This document shows positions 21,185-33,373 of a DNA stretch of 64,000 bases, one piece after another. Source of the stretch: Aquilaria yunnanensis (taxonomy: Eukaryota > Streptophyta > Magnoliopsida > Malvales > Thymelaeaceae); contig CM077597.1 of the NCBI GenBank assembly GCA_039654915.1, forward strand, positions 25,518,001-25,582,000, given 5' to 3'. Each line of letters opens with the position of its first letter. Position 1 is the first letter of the stretch. The notes under the pieces are model-generated. The model saw only the letters and a list, made by a program, of their open reading frames with translations, was not told where the DNA came from and ran no database searches. The position numbers were made by a program, and so were the translations under genes.

Positions 21185-22160
21185 TTGAACTGAATGGCCT
21201 TGTGATATGTGCATATTTATACATGTTTTCTTTATGCTTTTTCTTGATAATTACTTGTCTTTTGATATTTCTTAGTAGGAATTGGTGCTTAATTGATTCA
21301 TTTTTTTTTAGGTTCTAGCTCTTTTATGGTTAGGAAGGATTTTGCATAAGTTTTGGAGCTGAATTTCGAGTTTTATAGGAAATTGGAGTAAACATGGCTT
21401 CATATATGCCCATGTTAACACCAAACATGCCTATGTTACCCTATTACATGCCCTTGTTCATTGCCACACCCATGATCCAAACCGTGTCATTAATTGTTCA
21501 TGATTTTTACATTCTAGAGGTGAAACACAAACATGTGACAAACTGTGTTTAAATATTGTTAAGGTTTCATCAAGTTATTTTTGTAGACAAAAAAATAAGG
21601 AGAAGGGAAAGGCACCCTAAGGCTGCCAAGGGCAGCCAAAGGTGGCCAAGTTAGAGAATAGGAAGGCGAAAAATACATAGAAAAAGTGTTTAGTTTCATA
21701 GTAGAAGGTTGCTTGAGGTAATTTAGGTGATCAATGACATGATTCATAGTTGACACAAACTCTTCATACTACACTAATAAATAACATGTGAACTCATAGG
21801 CAAGCACACCTATCATCAAAGTATAGTAGTGGCAAGTATCAAGATCCTTTATCCCAAAGAACTAAGTTGTCTACTATACTCAACCTTTCTCTATTATCTA
21901 CTTGAAAATTTAGAAGTTTTCTTTAACTATTAACAATGAATTAAACTAAACTAAACTAATGCAGTAAAAATAATAACTAACCAATTGCTGGTAGCATAAA
22001 GCGATCAGATAATCAATAATAAAAAATCTTATACTTAGATATGAATCCCCTTAGAAATCCTTTTTTTTTCTTGTCCTTTGGGTTAACAAGATTGTGATTA
22101 ACTTGGATCATGGAGTACTACCTAATTTAGATTAGCTCCCCATTATTCCTGTTACACTAA
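21185..22160. other. Old LTR-like sequence, left side of the gag-only element
   Basis: 21200-21560 resembles the reverse complement of sequence at 39407-39680 plus 31740-31766, including paired CATGCCCATGTT-like phrases. 21740-22160 is non-coding, with no domain seen. The tract continues, after removal of the inserted element, at 31115. It is probably an old retroelement. Confidence 0.35.
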
Positions 22161-24743
22161 TGATGCGAACCCATTTGGTATAATGACCAAGAAACCCGCC
22201 CAAGATGTTTTTCAAACTCCATAAGATATCAAAGAGACTGTATTTAAACCCCCACCCCTAATGTACTTGTGATTAGAAACAAGAAGTATAAGAAAACCAA
22301 GAACACAAACAACTTGCACACCAAGGCAGTCCTCAAAGAACAAAAGAGAATTTCTCTTCAAAGTAGCAATATTATTTCATATAAAGGCTGTGTTTTACAA
22401 CCATAATATGTGCCTATTTATAGGCCTAAACTAGGGTAAAAGACTTAGCAGAATTCTCAGCCCAAGTCACATAGGAAACCTAGGTATAAAAGACTTAAGA
22501 AAACCTAGTCAAACTAGGATTCCTACACCCTTTTAACACATGTTTAAGGTGTGCAACGTATGCCACTTATCCTATGTGACCTGAATCAATTCCATAGCCT
22601 AAATAAAGTCCTAAATAATTCAAATAATCAGGAAAATAAATAAAATAAAGTGCAAATACAAGTTTGGCCCTAAAACCCCAAAATGGTCTTCTCGGGTGCA
22701 CTTATGGGCTCTTTAGGGTTTTTGCTTGTATCTTCAACTCCAAGCTTGAAGATTGAGTTCCATTGGCTTGAGACCTTCTCTTAGATGTTGAAAAGAGGTC
22801 TTGAAATTTTATAGCTGAAAGATTCAGCTTGTGGAAGAAATTGGCTCATGAACACTTCAAGGTGGCTCCAAAGGTGCATGTGTTGGCTCCAAGCTTTGAA
22901 ATTGTGCACTTAGGGGTGCAGAACGTATCCAATCTGCTGTATTGGTTTCCCTTCCTTAATATATGATCCAAAAACGCTGGAATAAGCATAAGATACATCC
23001 TTGGCACCATGAATTTGAATTGACACAAATCAAACTCCCTTTAGGCTTCATTTGAGCATGATGAAACCAAAATTTGGGCATTTGTCTGCCCTCCAAGTAT
23101 GTGTTGGGTTTCGGGAGCCAAACAGCGCAGCGGAATTTAACCAAAACCCTCCAGAATCCAAGTGAAACGGGGTAAACCGGGTGTTCGAAAATTTCATACC
23201 TAATTTTCGGTTGAGATCTCTCACTCAACTGTACAGTCGAATCACAAAACCTGAACAGTTGACGTGTTCAGGCTCTCTATGGTATCCACACGAGCCTCTC
23301 GGGATCACCACGCTTCCACCACGTCCCGGCAGATGCGTTTCTCTTGCGCTCGCAGTGCTAGCTTGCGTCCTCCAAGGAATTGCAAGAGAAGAGTGTGGCT
23401 GTCCTTTTGGGAGGCTAGGGCAAGGAGACCTACGAATTTCTCACTTAAAAGTTGTATTTATAGTGAGACTCAACTTCCAGGCCTAATGGGTTTCAAAGCC
23501 CTAATCCAATTAGGATTTAATTTCGGGCTTAATAATGGCTCAACTCCTTGGCCCATTATTAATACGAAATTAAAGTGAAACCATAACCCAAATAATTAGC
23601 CCATGCACTCTAATGATCCAAATAGCTCTATGTGTGCGACCCAATAGGCTCTTGCCATGTTGGCAATGATCATAAATCACATTTATGATCATAAGCAATG
23701 AGCGGTGTCTAGCAACACATCATTGCTACCCAAGTGACAAGATTGTCGGTGAATCGACTAAACCTTTATGATCATCACCGATATATGCCATTGTCCCTTT
23801 GTCCAAGATATCATGACTAAGCACGAGACATGGAATGTGTCACTCTCGTATAGCCCAATCTTTGGTTTCTTGATTACCGAGTAGACCAACTTAAACTGAC
23901 GACATTGATATCATATATCAACTCATCGGAGCATGGCCATGCATTTTCTAAGTCTCACTCTATCAAGGGGCCCAAAGATATCACTCCCGTTACATAGGAG
24001 GGACAAATCCCATCTTGATCATACAAATCCCTCCACATGATATGTGACATACCCAATGACCTCCTTCAAGTTCACTCAGTTACGAGCAACAAAGGAAAGT
24101 ATCAAAGTATGTGACTCACATGTAGGGAACCTTGCTGATCTTTGGTCGAAGGACTACATATACCATGATCACTATGAGAATCACTTATGACACTCATATA
24201 ACGATCCATGAAGTGTTCTCATGGTGGGTCGGTCCAGTACACAAGTTCTCCAACTTGTACCCATATGTAGACTACATATCTCATATTAGTCTCCACATAT
24301 GCTAGTCATTATGTATTATTGCAACCCGCTCCACAATAATACTAGACTAGGGACATTTAAGAATATCATTATTCTAGGGTTACAATTATGTTTATTACAT
24401 TACGCAGAAACAAAACAACAAACATAATTGCTGGATTAATGCCTCAATAAAATATCATGACTCAATGTGTAAAAATACAATCATCTCATGATTAGCTTTT
24501 TGGGCACAATACTAACAGTATGATACCTTCTCTTCGCTTGGATACCTAGGAAATAACTTAATAAAGGAATATTGACTTGAAATAGCTCCTTTTGAATGGC
24601 TATAGAACTGTTGAGCTTGAACTTGCACCATTAAGGCTTGTATGTGCACTTTGAGCTCCTTAGCCTTCTTCTTTGTCAATGGTGCACTAGTTATCTTCAA
24701 TGGGTCCTTGCCATCCTCAATTTTTCCTTTCTTGATCATATCA
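22161..24743 (-). repeat. 3' LTR of the gag-only element, split by a solo LTR
   Basis: On the + strand it runs from TGATGCGAACCC to CTTGATCATATCA. Removing the 1416-bp insert and one GTATG leaves 1162 bp, against 1161 bp for the other LTR. Confidence 0.85.
23102..24517 (-). mobile_element. Solo LTR 1 of a copia-like family (1416 bp)
   Basis: Runs TGTTGGGTTTCGGGAGCC to CACAATACTAACA with a perfect 5-bp target duplication GTATG (23097-23101 and 24518-24522). Orientation is inferred as minus: in that sense it begins TGTTAGTATTGTGCCC, and a TATAAATA box appears in the reverse complement near 23455. There is no internal domain, so it is a solo LTR left by recombination. Confidence 0.85.
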
Positions 24744-25120
24744 ACTCTCCCCTCCTTAGAAGGATTCATCCTCAAATCAAGACCTACATTAGAAAAGGGA
24801 ATTGAATTAATAATGATGAAATAATCAACACATAAGCACTTACCTTTTACACAAGCACCAATAGCATGGAATGCTTGTGTGTGGAGATTTAATCTTGTGA
24901 AAAACATGAAAAAAAATCCAAATGCAATGATAATTTTGATACCTCCAGGTTCAAAAACAAAGTTAGAAGCAATTAGCACAAAAAATATGAAAGTTTGTAT
25001 AATTTTCATCTTATCTCTAGGCATTGCTTTCGTTGCCTTTGCCATTTCAAAAACATTACTCTCACAACAAGGGAAAGTGTTGGAAGAATTTACCTTAGGG
25101 ATGCTATATGAACTCAAAAC

Positions 25121-26535
25121 TGTTGGGTTTCGGGAGCCAAACAGCGCAGCAGAATTTAACCGAAACCCTCCAGGATCCAAGTGAAACGGGGTAAACCGGG
25201 TGTTCGAAAATTTCATACCTAATTTTCGGTTGAGATCTCTCACTCAACTGTAGAGTCAAATCACAAAACCTGAACAGTTGACGTGTTCAGGCTCTCTATG
25301 GTATCCACACGAGCCTCTCGGGATCACCACGCTTCCACCACGTCCCGGCAGATGCGTTTCTCTTGCGCTCCCAGTGCTAGCTTGCGTCCTCCATGGAATT
25401 GCAAGAGAAGAGTGCGGCTGTCCTTTTGAGAGGCTAGGGCAAGGAGACCTACGAATTTCTCACTTAAAAGTTGTATTTATAGTGAGACTCAACTTCCAGG
25501 CCTAATGGGTTTCAAAGCCCTAATCCAATTAGGATTTAATTTCGGGCTTAATAATGGCTCAACTCCTTGGCCCATTATTAATACGAAATTAAAGTGAAAC
25601 CATAACCCAAATAATTAGCCCATGCACTCTAATGATCCAAATAGCTCTATGTGTGCGACCCAATAGGCTCTTGCCATGTTGGCAATGATCATAAATCACA
25701 TTTATGATCATAAGCAATGAGTGGTGTCTAGCAACACATCATTGCTACCCAAGTGACAAGATTGTCGGTGAATCGACTAAACCTTTATGATCATCACTGA
25801 TATATGCCATTGTCCCTTTGTCCAAGATATCAAGACTAAGCACGAGACATGGAATGTGTCACTCTCGTATAGCCCAATCTTTGGTTTCTTGATTACCGAG
25901 TAGACCAACTTAAACTGACGACATTGATATCATATATCAACTCATCGGAGCATGGCCATGCATTTTCTAAGTCTCACTCTATCAAGGGGCCCAAAGATAT
26001 CACTCCCCTTACATAGGAGGGACAAATCCCATCTTGATCATACAAATCCCTCCGCATGATATGTGACATACCCAATGACCTCCTTCAAGTTCACTCAGTT
26101 ACGAGCAACAAAGGAAAGTATCAAAGTATGTGACTCACATGTAGGGAACCTTGCTGATCTTAGGTCGAAGGACTACATATACCATGATCACTATAGAATC
26201 ACTTATGACACTCATATAACGATCCATGAAGAGTTCTCATGGTGGGTCGGTCCAGTACACAAGTTCTCCAACTTGTACTCATATGTAGACTACATATCTC
26301 ATATTAGTCTTCACATATGCTAGTCATTATGTATTATTGCAACCCGCTCCACAATAATACTAGACTAGGGATGTTTAAGAATATCATTATTCTAGGGTTA
26401 CAATTATGTTTATTACGTTACGCAGAAACAAAACAACAAACAAAATTGCTGGATTAATGCCTCAATAAAATATCATGACTCAATGTGCAAAAATACAATC
26501 ATCTCATGATTGGATTTTTGGGCACAATACTAACA
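25121..26535 (-). mobile_element. Solo LTR 2 of the same family (1415 bp)
   Basis: Nearly identical to the copy at 23102-24517, with only scattered substitutions. It has its own target duplication AAAAC (25116-25120 and 26536-26540), so it is a separate insertion and not a segmental duplicate. It sits in the internal region of the gag-only element. Confidence 0.85.
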
Positions 26536-27861
26536 AAAACAAATGGACCTAAACTCACATAAGTGTCAAGGTCAAGAAAAGCACAAGTTATGCATGTCAA
26601 GACAATAGTTTACATAGGTCATTCACATAAATAAGAATTGAACACAATGCGGTGTAAACTAATAACAAAACAAGGATGCATGAATTTAAAAAAAATCTGA
26701 AAGATTTTAAATGAAACAAGATTGGAATAGATAGGATTAAGTGAAACCAATTTAGAAGAAAACTTATTTTTGCATGTATATGCATCACAATGCATGAAAT
26801 TTGTGAATGGGATGTGACACAAAACAAAGAACTCAACATATCTCCTCAAAAGGCTAAATTTAAAACTAGAATTTTCACTCAAACTAAACACTTTCAAGTT
26901 TGTACACAAAGCAAAAAAATCAAGGCTCAAAAGCTTGCGTAATGCATACGTCATGACAAAAAAATGCTTGCTGGAAATTAAAGATTGAAACAAAAAAATG
27001 GGCTGAATATAAATGTGAATCAAAGAAGTATGTAATACATGGGTAACAACTAATTTATGCATGAAAAATTCCAAAGAAGTAGATTTAATTTGTGATAGAA
27101 CAAAACTATGTGGGATCGATGCAAAGCAAACAAAATTAAAAACAAAAGTCACTGAAATGGATTGTTCTTTAAAGAAACTCGCAGAATTCAAAAGAGCATT
27201 TGACAAAACCAAAGAATTTGAAGATCTAAAACCATATTTTGTCAAATTTTCATGCTTACTTCCTTCTCTTAATCTAGTTTCATGAAAACCATTCTTCAAA
27301 ACAACTTCCATAGAAAACACACATTGTTTGAGATTTTCATGCAAAACCACATCAAATTTAGGTGTAAGGAAGAAATACATTACAGTGGTTGGAATAAGTC
27401 TCCACGTATCTTCCTTAGGAACCATAAAATTTTCATCTTTGTACTCAATGGCTTCGGGTAGAGTTGCACCAATTTTGACCCCTTGAACCATAGCATAAAA
27501 AATAATGTTAGGCAAACTTTTGCAAATGAAATCACTGGGACTTACCTCAAATTGCTCCCTTTCAACCTCGTTAGTTGGTTTGATGCATGAGACATGGCTT
27601 GGAATATTAGGAACACCAACTTCTTTGATGGTAGCAACTCACTTAATTCTTGTAGCTTATCTCCACTTAAGTCTTGAAAAGAAGACAACACAACAGTAGA
27701 AGAAGACTTCATTATGTCAGATGAAAGTATGGCTTCTCTATAGGCCTTTTTCTCTTCACTCAGCTTACATTCATTGCACTCTTGTCTTTTCTCAACTTCA
27801 CACTCAATTTTTTCTCTTAGGAACTCTTCACTCTTCTTCCCTTTATGTTCATTCTTTTCAC
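26536..27861 (-). other. Internal region of the gag-only element without recognisable pol
   Basis: Follows gag on the minus strand, where protease and reverse transcriptase are expected. A minus-strand ORF of 298 codons (26619-27515) exists, but its translation shows no RT, RNase H or integrase motif and becomes hydrophobic and low in complexity. It is probably non-coding or replaced sequence. Confidence 0.45.
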
Positions 27862-29097
27862 TTAATGTTTTAGTTGTTCTCTTAGCTTTCCCTTCATCAT
27901 TCTTGCCATCAACTTTCCTCTTTTTTCTTTTCTTTCAATCTCACTTTGAAGCTTTCTTTGATCCTCCAAGACTTGTTGAAGTGAAAGTGGAACAAGTGTG
28001 ATTGGCTTTTTACTCTCCAAAGATGGTGTCTCTTTCATGGCATCTTTATCCTCAGATGTGATTTCTCCATCATTTCTAAGAATCATCACCTTTTTGTTTG
28101 GGAAATCCTTCATGTAGTTCCCCTTGCCTCTACATTTGAAGCACACCATCTCTCTTACCTTAGGTGTATCATTAGGTGAAGGTATGTACTTATCTTGTTG
28201 AGACTGAGATAAGCTTCCTTTGTAGGTCTCTACTCTTGGCTTTGGTGCTTTTTTGCTCCATGCTCCCCTCCATATGGAGCTTCTTCCTTGAGACATCTTG
28301 GACGCCTTCGACCTTTTCATGATCCTCTTGGCCTTAGTGGCATGGTGAAGCAAATCCTCCATGTTGACATAAGGCACCATCTCCATTTTGTTGCCAATCT
28401 CAGGATTGAGACCATTAATGAATCTAGCAATGGTGGTCTCCTCATCCTTCACGATGTTGGCTTGGGTCAAGGTTATCTCCAAGTCTTTGTGGTAGTCCCC
28501 CACACTCTTTTGGCCTTGCACTAGCTTTTGAAGCTTGAGGTGTTCATCTTTAGCATAGTAGCTAGGCAAAAATCTCCTCTTCATTAATGCTTTAAGGGCT
28601 CTCCATGTGTGTATGGGCTCCTCCTCATTCCTTCCCCTATAAGTAACACCATGATTCCACCATACAAAAGCATAATTAGTGAACTTAATGGTAGCCAATT
28701 TAACCTTCTTTTCCTTAGAATAATGATGGTAATCAAATATCATCTCAATGTTTTGTTCCCATTCCTAATATGCTTTAGGATCACTCATCCCTTGGAAGGA
28801 TGGAATGGTAAGCTTGATGAAGTTGAGATTGTTGTCCTCCCTTGGCTCCCCCCTCATTGGATGTCCATGGTCATGCCAAAATCCTTCTTCCTCCTTGGGT
28901 TTTGTTCTCCTTGGACCTCTCCTTATTTGTAAGATAGGATTAGGTTTCCTTGGCAACCTCAAATCCATGTCATCAATCCTCCCCACAAATTTATTGAGGG
29001 TTTCTTGAAGTTCCTTCATGGCAGGCTCCTCATTATGCTTTTCTTCAATCCTCTTATCCTCTTGCCCTTCCATAGTCCTGAAATCAAAGATCCTCAC
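27862..29097 (-). pseudogene. Ty3/gypsy gag with one internal stop
   Basis: The minus-strand reading frame starts at 29097 and is cut by TAG at 28765-28767. The same frame continues without a shift to 27862. It has the Retrotrans_gag core (VWWNHGVTYRGRNEEEPIHT, FLPSYYAKDEHLKLQKLVQG) and a zinc-knuckle region at about 28125. That knuckle reads CFKCRGKGNYMKDF, where the third and fourth ligands (H and C) are replaced by N and F. Gag packages the element RNA. With a stop codon and a broken knuckle, this copy is unlikely to work. Confidence 0.85.
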
Positions 29098-29953
29098 ACA
29101 CTCACCTCATGTGTTTCACTCAAATATAAACACTCAAAACACTTTATTTGTTAGTGAGAATATTGCTATTAAGGAGTCTTCAAAAGTTCTAAGAAAACTT
29201 TCCTCAAAGCACATAAGAAAACTTGAATTCTTGAAAACAATTTTGAATCTAAAATAGAGGTGGGATAAACAAGCTTTAAAACACTCTAGGAAGCTCTTGT
29301 AATAATTGATCACAAGAACCATAAAGAAAAGCTTTTGGCTCAAACAAAGGGTTAGGGTTTGTAGGCACAAAAAAACTAAATCACTTGTACAAGCTTCTTT
29401 TACAAACTCTTTTCCTTTCCTTTTCTTTCTATTTTTTTATTTTTCTTTGAAACCTATTTTTTCCTTGCTTTTTTTTTTGCTATAAGACTTTTCTTCTTAA
29501 AGTTCCTTGCTGCAAAAGACAAAAAGTTACATTTCTTTTTGGCCAAGACAAGAAACTATAGAAAACTTGCACAATTTGAAACAACCTATTAGTACTGAAA
29601 CTTCTTGAACTTGGATCCTTGCTTTTTTTGGTGTTTCCTTGACTCTAGGATGATGGAAAAAATGAAAACAAGGAATATTAATATGGTTGGATATGAAAAG
29701 AAAAGACAAGAATCAAAAGACAACAAATGAATTAAAACGGAAAACTAGGAAACCCTAGTTTGATGTCTTTTTGTTGTTTTTGTTGTTTTGGTTTGAACCA
29801 AGGCTTGAAACAAAAAAAAAGGACCTAAAACAAGAAGAAAAAGGATTGAGATAGAGAATTAAATAAAAAAATTATTGGAAAAAATTGAAAGAAAAATGAA
29901 GAGAAATAAGAACACAAAGATATGTCCTTCAAATGGAACTTGTGGCTACCAAC

Positions 29954-31114
29954 TGATGTGAACCCTTTTGGTGTAATGAGAAAGAAACCTACCCAAGATG
30001 CTTTTCAAGCTCCACAAGACATCAAAGTGACTGGATTTAAACCCCACCCCTAATCAACTTGTGATTAGAAATAGAAGTATAAGAAAACCAAGAACACAAG
30101 CAACTTGCACACCAAGGCAGTCCTCAAAGAACAAAAGAAAATTTCTCTTCAAAGTAGCAATATTATTTTGTATAAAGGCTATATTTTACAACCAGAATAT
30201 GTTCCTATTTATAGGCCTAAATGAGGGTAAAATAATCAGTAAAATTCGCAGCCCAAGTCACATAGGAAACCTAGGTACAAAAGACTTAAGAAAACCTAGT
30301 CAAACTAGGATTCCTACACCCTTTTAACACATGTTTAAGGTGTGCAGCATATGCCACTTATTCTATGCGGCCTGAATCAATTCCAAAACCTAAATAACAT
30401 CCTAAATAATTTAAATAATGATGAAAATAAATAAAATAACATGCAAATACAAGTTTGGCCCTAAAAACCCTAAAATGGTCTTCTAGGGTGCACTTATGGG
30501 CTCTTTAGGGGTTTTGCTTGTATCTTCAACTCAAAGATTGAATATTGAGTTCCATTGGCTTGAGATCTTCTCTTAGATTTTGGAAAGAGGTCTTGAAACT
30601 TTAGAGCTCAAGGATTCAACTTCTGGAAGAAATTGGCTCATGAATACTTCAAGGTGGCTCCAAAGGTGCATGTGTTGGCTCCAAGCTTTGAAATTGTACA
30701 CTTAGGTGTGCAGAACGTAGCCAAGCTACTGTATTGGTTTCCCTTCCATAATATATGATCCAAAAATGGTAGAATAAGCATAAGATACAACCTTGGTACC
30801 ATGGATATGAATTGACACAAATCAGACTCCCTTTAGGCTTCATTTGAGCATGATGAAACAAAAATTTGGGTATTTGTCCTCCTTCCAATTATGCTACCTT
30901 CTCTTGGCTTGGATACCTAGGAAATAACTTAATAAAGGCATATTGACTTGAAATAGATACTTTTGAATGGCTATAGAATTGTTGAGCTTGAACTGGCACC
31001 ATTAGGGCTTTTATGTGCATTTTGAGCTCCTTAGCCTTCTTCCTTGTCAGTGGTGCACTAGTTATCTTGAATGGGTCCTTGCCATCTTTTTTTGTGCATT
31101 TCTTGATCATATCA
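29954..31114 (-). repeat. 5' LTR of the gag-only element (1161 bp)
   Basis: On the + strand it runs TGATGTGAACCC to TTGATCATATCA. In the reverse complement, CCTATAAATAGG near 30205-30216 is a TATA box. Next to its inner end the minus strand reads TGGTAGCCACAAGTTCC, the candidate primer-binding site; the tRNA was not identified. Confidence 0.8.
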
Positions 31115-31766
31115 ACTAATCCTTATTCTTAAGTTACTGTTAAGGGGTTTAGGCCTACCACACTTCCTATGAATGCATTACTAGTCCTACTACCCAACTA
31201 CTGGGTTTCACCCTTGTCCAAAGGTATTATATCACACCTATTACTCCTTGTTACAATAATATCCCTTCCATCCAATGATGATCCACAATAAAAACACTGG
31301 ATACTACCTACATATGTTTATCATCCTATAATAAATTAATAGGCTAGCTACTATTAATCAATGCATTATAAAATGTTGGATAGATCACAAGAAAAAACAT
31401 AATAAAATTAAACCAAAAGTAATCACAATCATAAATCATCTTAGGGTTTATCTACTCTACATATGAGTAAGAAAATTAGTTCATAGTCCCGTAAAATAAA
31501 CACAACAGAAACATGGAAAAACTAAGAAAAGAATTCTTCATCTTTGAACTGCTTCTCCTCTAAGAAATCTTTGATCTGATGTGCATTAAATGGTGTTCAT
31601 CATTGAAACTACCTCTAGCAGGCTTTTCCCATGAAAATCATCTCTTTCTTTTTGTGTTTTCTCACTTTGTTTTTCACCTTCCCTTTAGTTCTGACAAAAC
31701 AACCCAAACAAAAAATCCCTCATAGTAGTCGAACACAGTTTGTAACACTGCCATATTTAAGGTTGT
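31115..31766. other. Old LTR-like sequence between the gag-only element and element A
   Basis: Continuation of the tract at 21185-22160. No domain. A 94-codon ORF (31631-31915) runs into the LTR of element A and has no support as a gene. Confidence 0.35.
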
Positions 31767-32067
31767 TGATGGCGATGAAGGTCATCAACATCTCCACTAT
31801 GTGTCATGGAGAAAGCAGCAGGAGCTTCCGTAGGTGTAGGCGAGCCCTGAAAGAAGGTGCTCTATGTGGATTACCTGTGATGGTCGGCAGCATCTTCGCG
31901 TGGCCAGCACGGTGAGGCCGAGAAGGGCTTCCGATATGGGAGAGAGGTCCGGAACGGGGATTCCTCAGAAGGACTAGCCTGAAACACTCAAAAAATAGAG
32001 GTTAGAAGGTCCCCGGAGTGATTTTCCGGGGAGGAGCTTCCGACGCCCAAGTCAGTCCTTAAGGGAT

Positions 32068-32110
<43 letters not shown>

Positions 32111-32696
32111 AGCAAGTACCAGAGGAGAGGGAGAGAGCTCTCTTTGTGTGTGACCATTCCCCTGGTATATATAGGAGGGGGTGAGCCCTTCATATTGTAG
32201 CACGTGTATGGACGAACTCCATCCGTACTTCTGGGTGTAGGGGGCCCCTAGCCGCCTGCAGGCTCCTTGGGCCACGAGCTGCGATAATCATAGCCCTACA
32301 TGATAGGACGTAGGCAGTGACGAGATGTTAGAATGCCTGCAAGAACGGCGTGTAGGGTGTACGGGCGTAATGTCAGAGGCTCTTTGATGGCTTTTGCCGT
32401 ACCTCCGAGGTCCCCTTGGTTAATCTCTCACTTCGGAGTGAGGGACCTTTTCTTGGAGTAGTAGTGGTACTTCGAGGCTTTCCCTGGCTTCAAAGTTAGC
32501 CCTTCGGGGGACTTTCACCTGCAGAAGGTGGCTGGCACTTCTCCCCGAAGCTGACTCGGTCGCCTTCCCGATGGAGGCGATACAGTAGTTTCCCGAGGTT
32601 GGTATTGGCGGGTTGCCGAGGTCGCACGCCTCAGGTGTTTGGCTTCCTCCTTTCCGGGGTCCTTAGGTGTTCGGGGCGATAGCACTTTGGCTATCA
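31767..32696 (-). repeat. 3' LTR of element A
   Basis: 930 bp, similar to the 914-bp partner at 38493-39406; part of the length difference is a longer (GA)n run at about 32068-32109. The purine tract (reverse complement of CATACCCCCCCTC, 32697-32709) lies at its inner edge. Confidence 0.85.
32068..32110. repeat. (GA)n microsatellite in the LTR
   Basis: About 20 GA units; the matching site in the other LTR (about 38793-38813) has about half as many. This shows slippage since insertion. Confidence 0.9.
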
Positions 32697-33111
32697 CATA
32701 CCCCCCCTCGGGAAGCTGGAGTGGAGACTTCGGCTAGTGGTCCTTTCATGGGCGCTTTTCAGGACTTGGGGTGTGCCGTTCGCAGGGGAGGCATTTCGCC
32801 ACCTGGGGGCATGGTTTGTTCAGACAGGTGTCACTTGTCTGCCCTTTGGTGTCCTTGAGATCCCCAACCTCTTTATTTTTTTCTGCCATAGGCTAGTGGA
32901 CCATCATGTTTTGAAAGTAGGCGTGTCAGTCTGGGGCGATGCACCCAAGTTTTCAAGATGTTAGAAAATGTGTCCTAGTTTCTCGTGACGGGCGACACGT
33001 GGTAGGTGTTGGTTGGGAAGGGTACATCTTTTCGTGTGCGAGGGGCAATTATGGCGATGTTTCACCTTCGTGCAGCAATTATGACGCCCTTTCGGCTTCC
33101 CTCTCTTGATC

Positions 33112-33119
33112 TATATAAG
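33112..33119 (+). promoter_or_regulatory. TATA box of the antisense gene in element A
   Basis: TATATAAG in a region whose counterpart in element B (42911-42920, CTATATATAG) is also a TATA box. Both lie inside the 3' LTR-proximal end and point away from the LTR, against the direction of gag-pol. Confidence 0.45.
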
Positions 33120-33373
33120 CCTCCTCCTGTCATTCTCCTCATTTGTTTTCCTTTGCTCTTACTTTGCTCTCGTTTGCTCTTGTGTCTTCTCTTGCCATTT
33201 TCCTTTTTCCGGCGGCAGTTTTTACGGCGGAGCGATTTTTGACATCCTGCACGACGGCGTCCAGGAATCCTGATTTTGGCAAGACTTTTGGTGGGTTCTT
33301 CCTTCGATTTCTGCTTTTCTTTTAGCTTTTCGAAGTCACATTTCTTCTTTCTGAAGTCTCTCTTTTGTTCAAC

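Larger units (their letters stand above)
22161..31114 (-). mobile_element. Gag-only, non-autonomous Ty3/gypsy-like LTR retrotransposon
   Basis: Two LTRs in the same orientation (22161-24743 including a later insertion; 29954-31114) start and end with matching sequence and are flanked by the perfect target duplication ACTAA (22156-22160 and 31115-31119). Orientation is minus: gag lies beside the right LTR, and a purine tract (reverse complement of CTCTCCCCTCCTT at about 24744-24757) precedes the left LTR. Without the two inserted solo LTRs and their duplications it is about 6.1 kb. Only gag is recognisable; no protease, reverse transcriptase or integrase was found, so it would depend on enzymes from another element. 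Confidence 0.85.

Noticed and set aside
24512..25243. 243-codon minus-strand ORF as a gene
   Set aside because: It runs from inside solo LTR 2 through element internal sequence into the 3' LTR of the gag-only element, so it is a chance frame across three repeats.
26619..27515. 298-codon minus-strand ORF as pol or envelope gene
   Set aside because: No RT, integrase, protease or RNase H motif. Hydrophobic low-complexity translation is common for AT-rich DNA.
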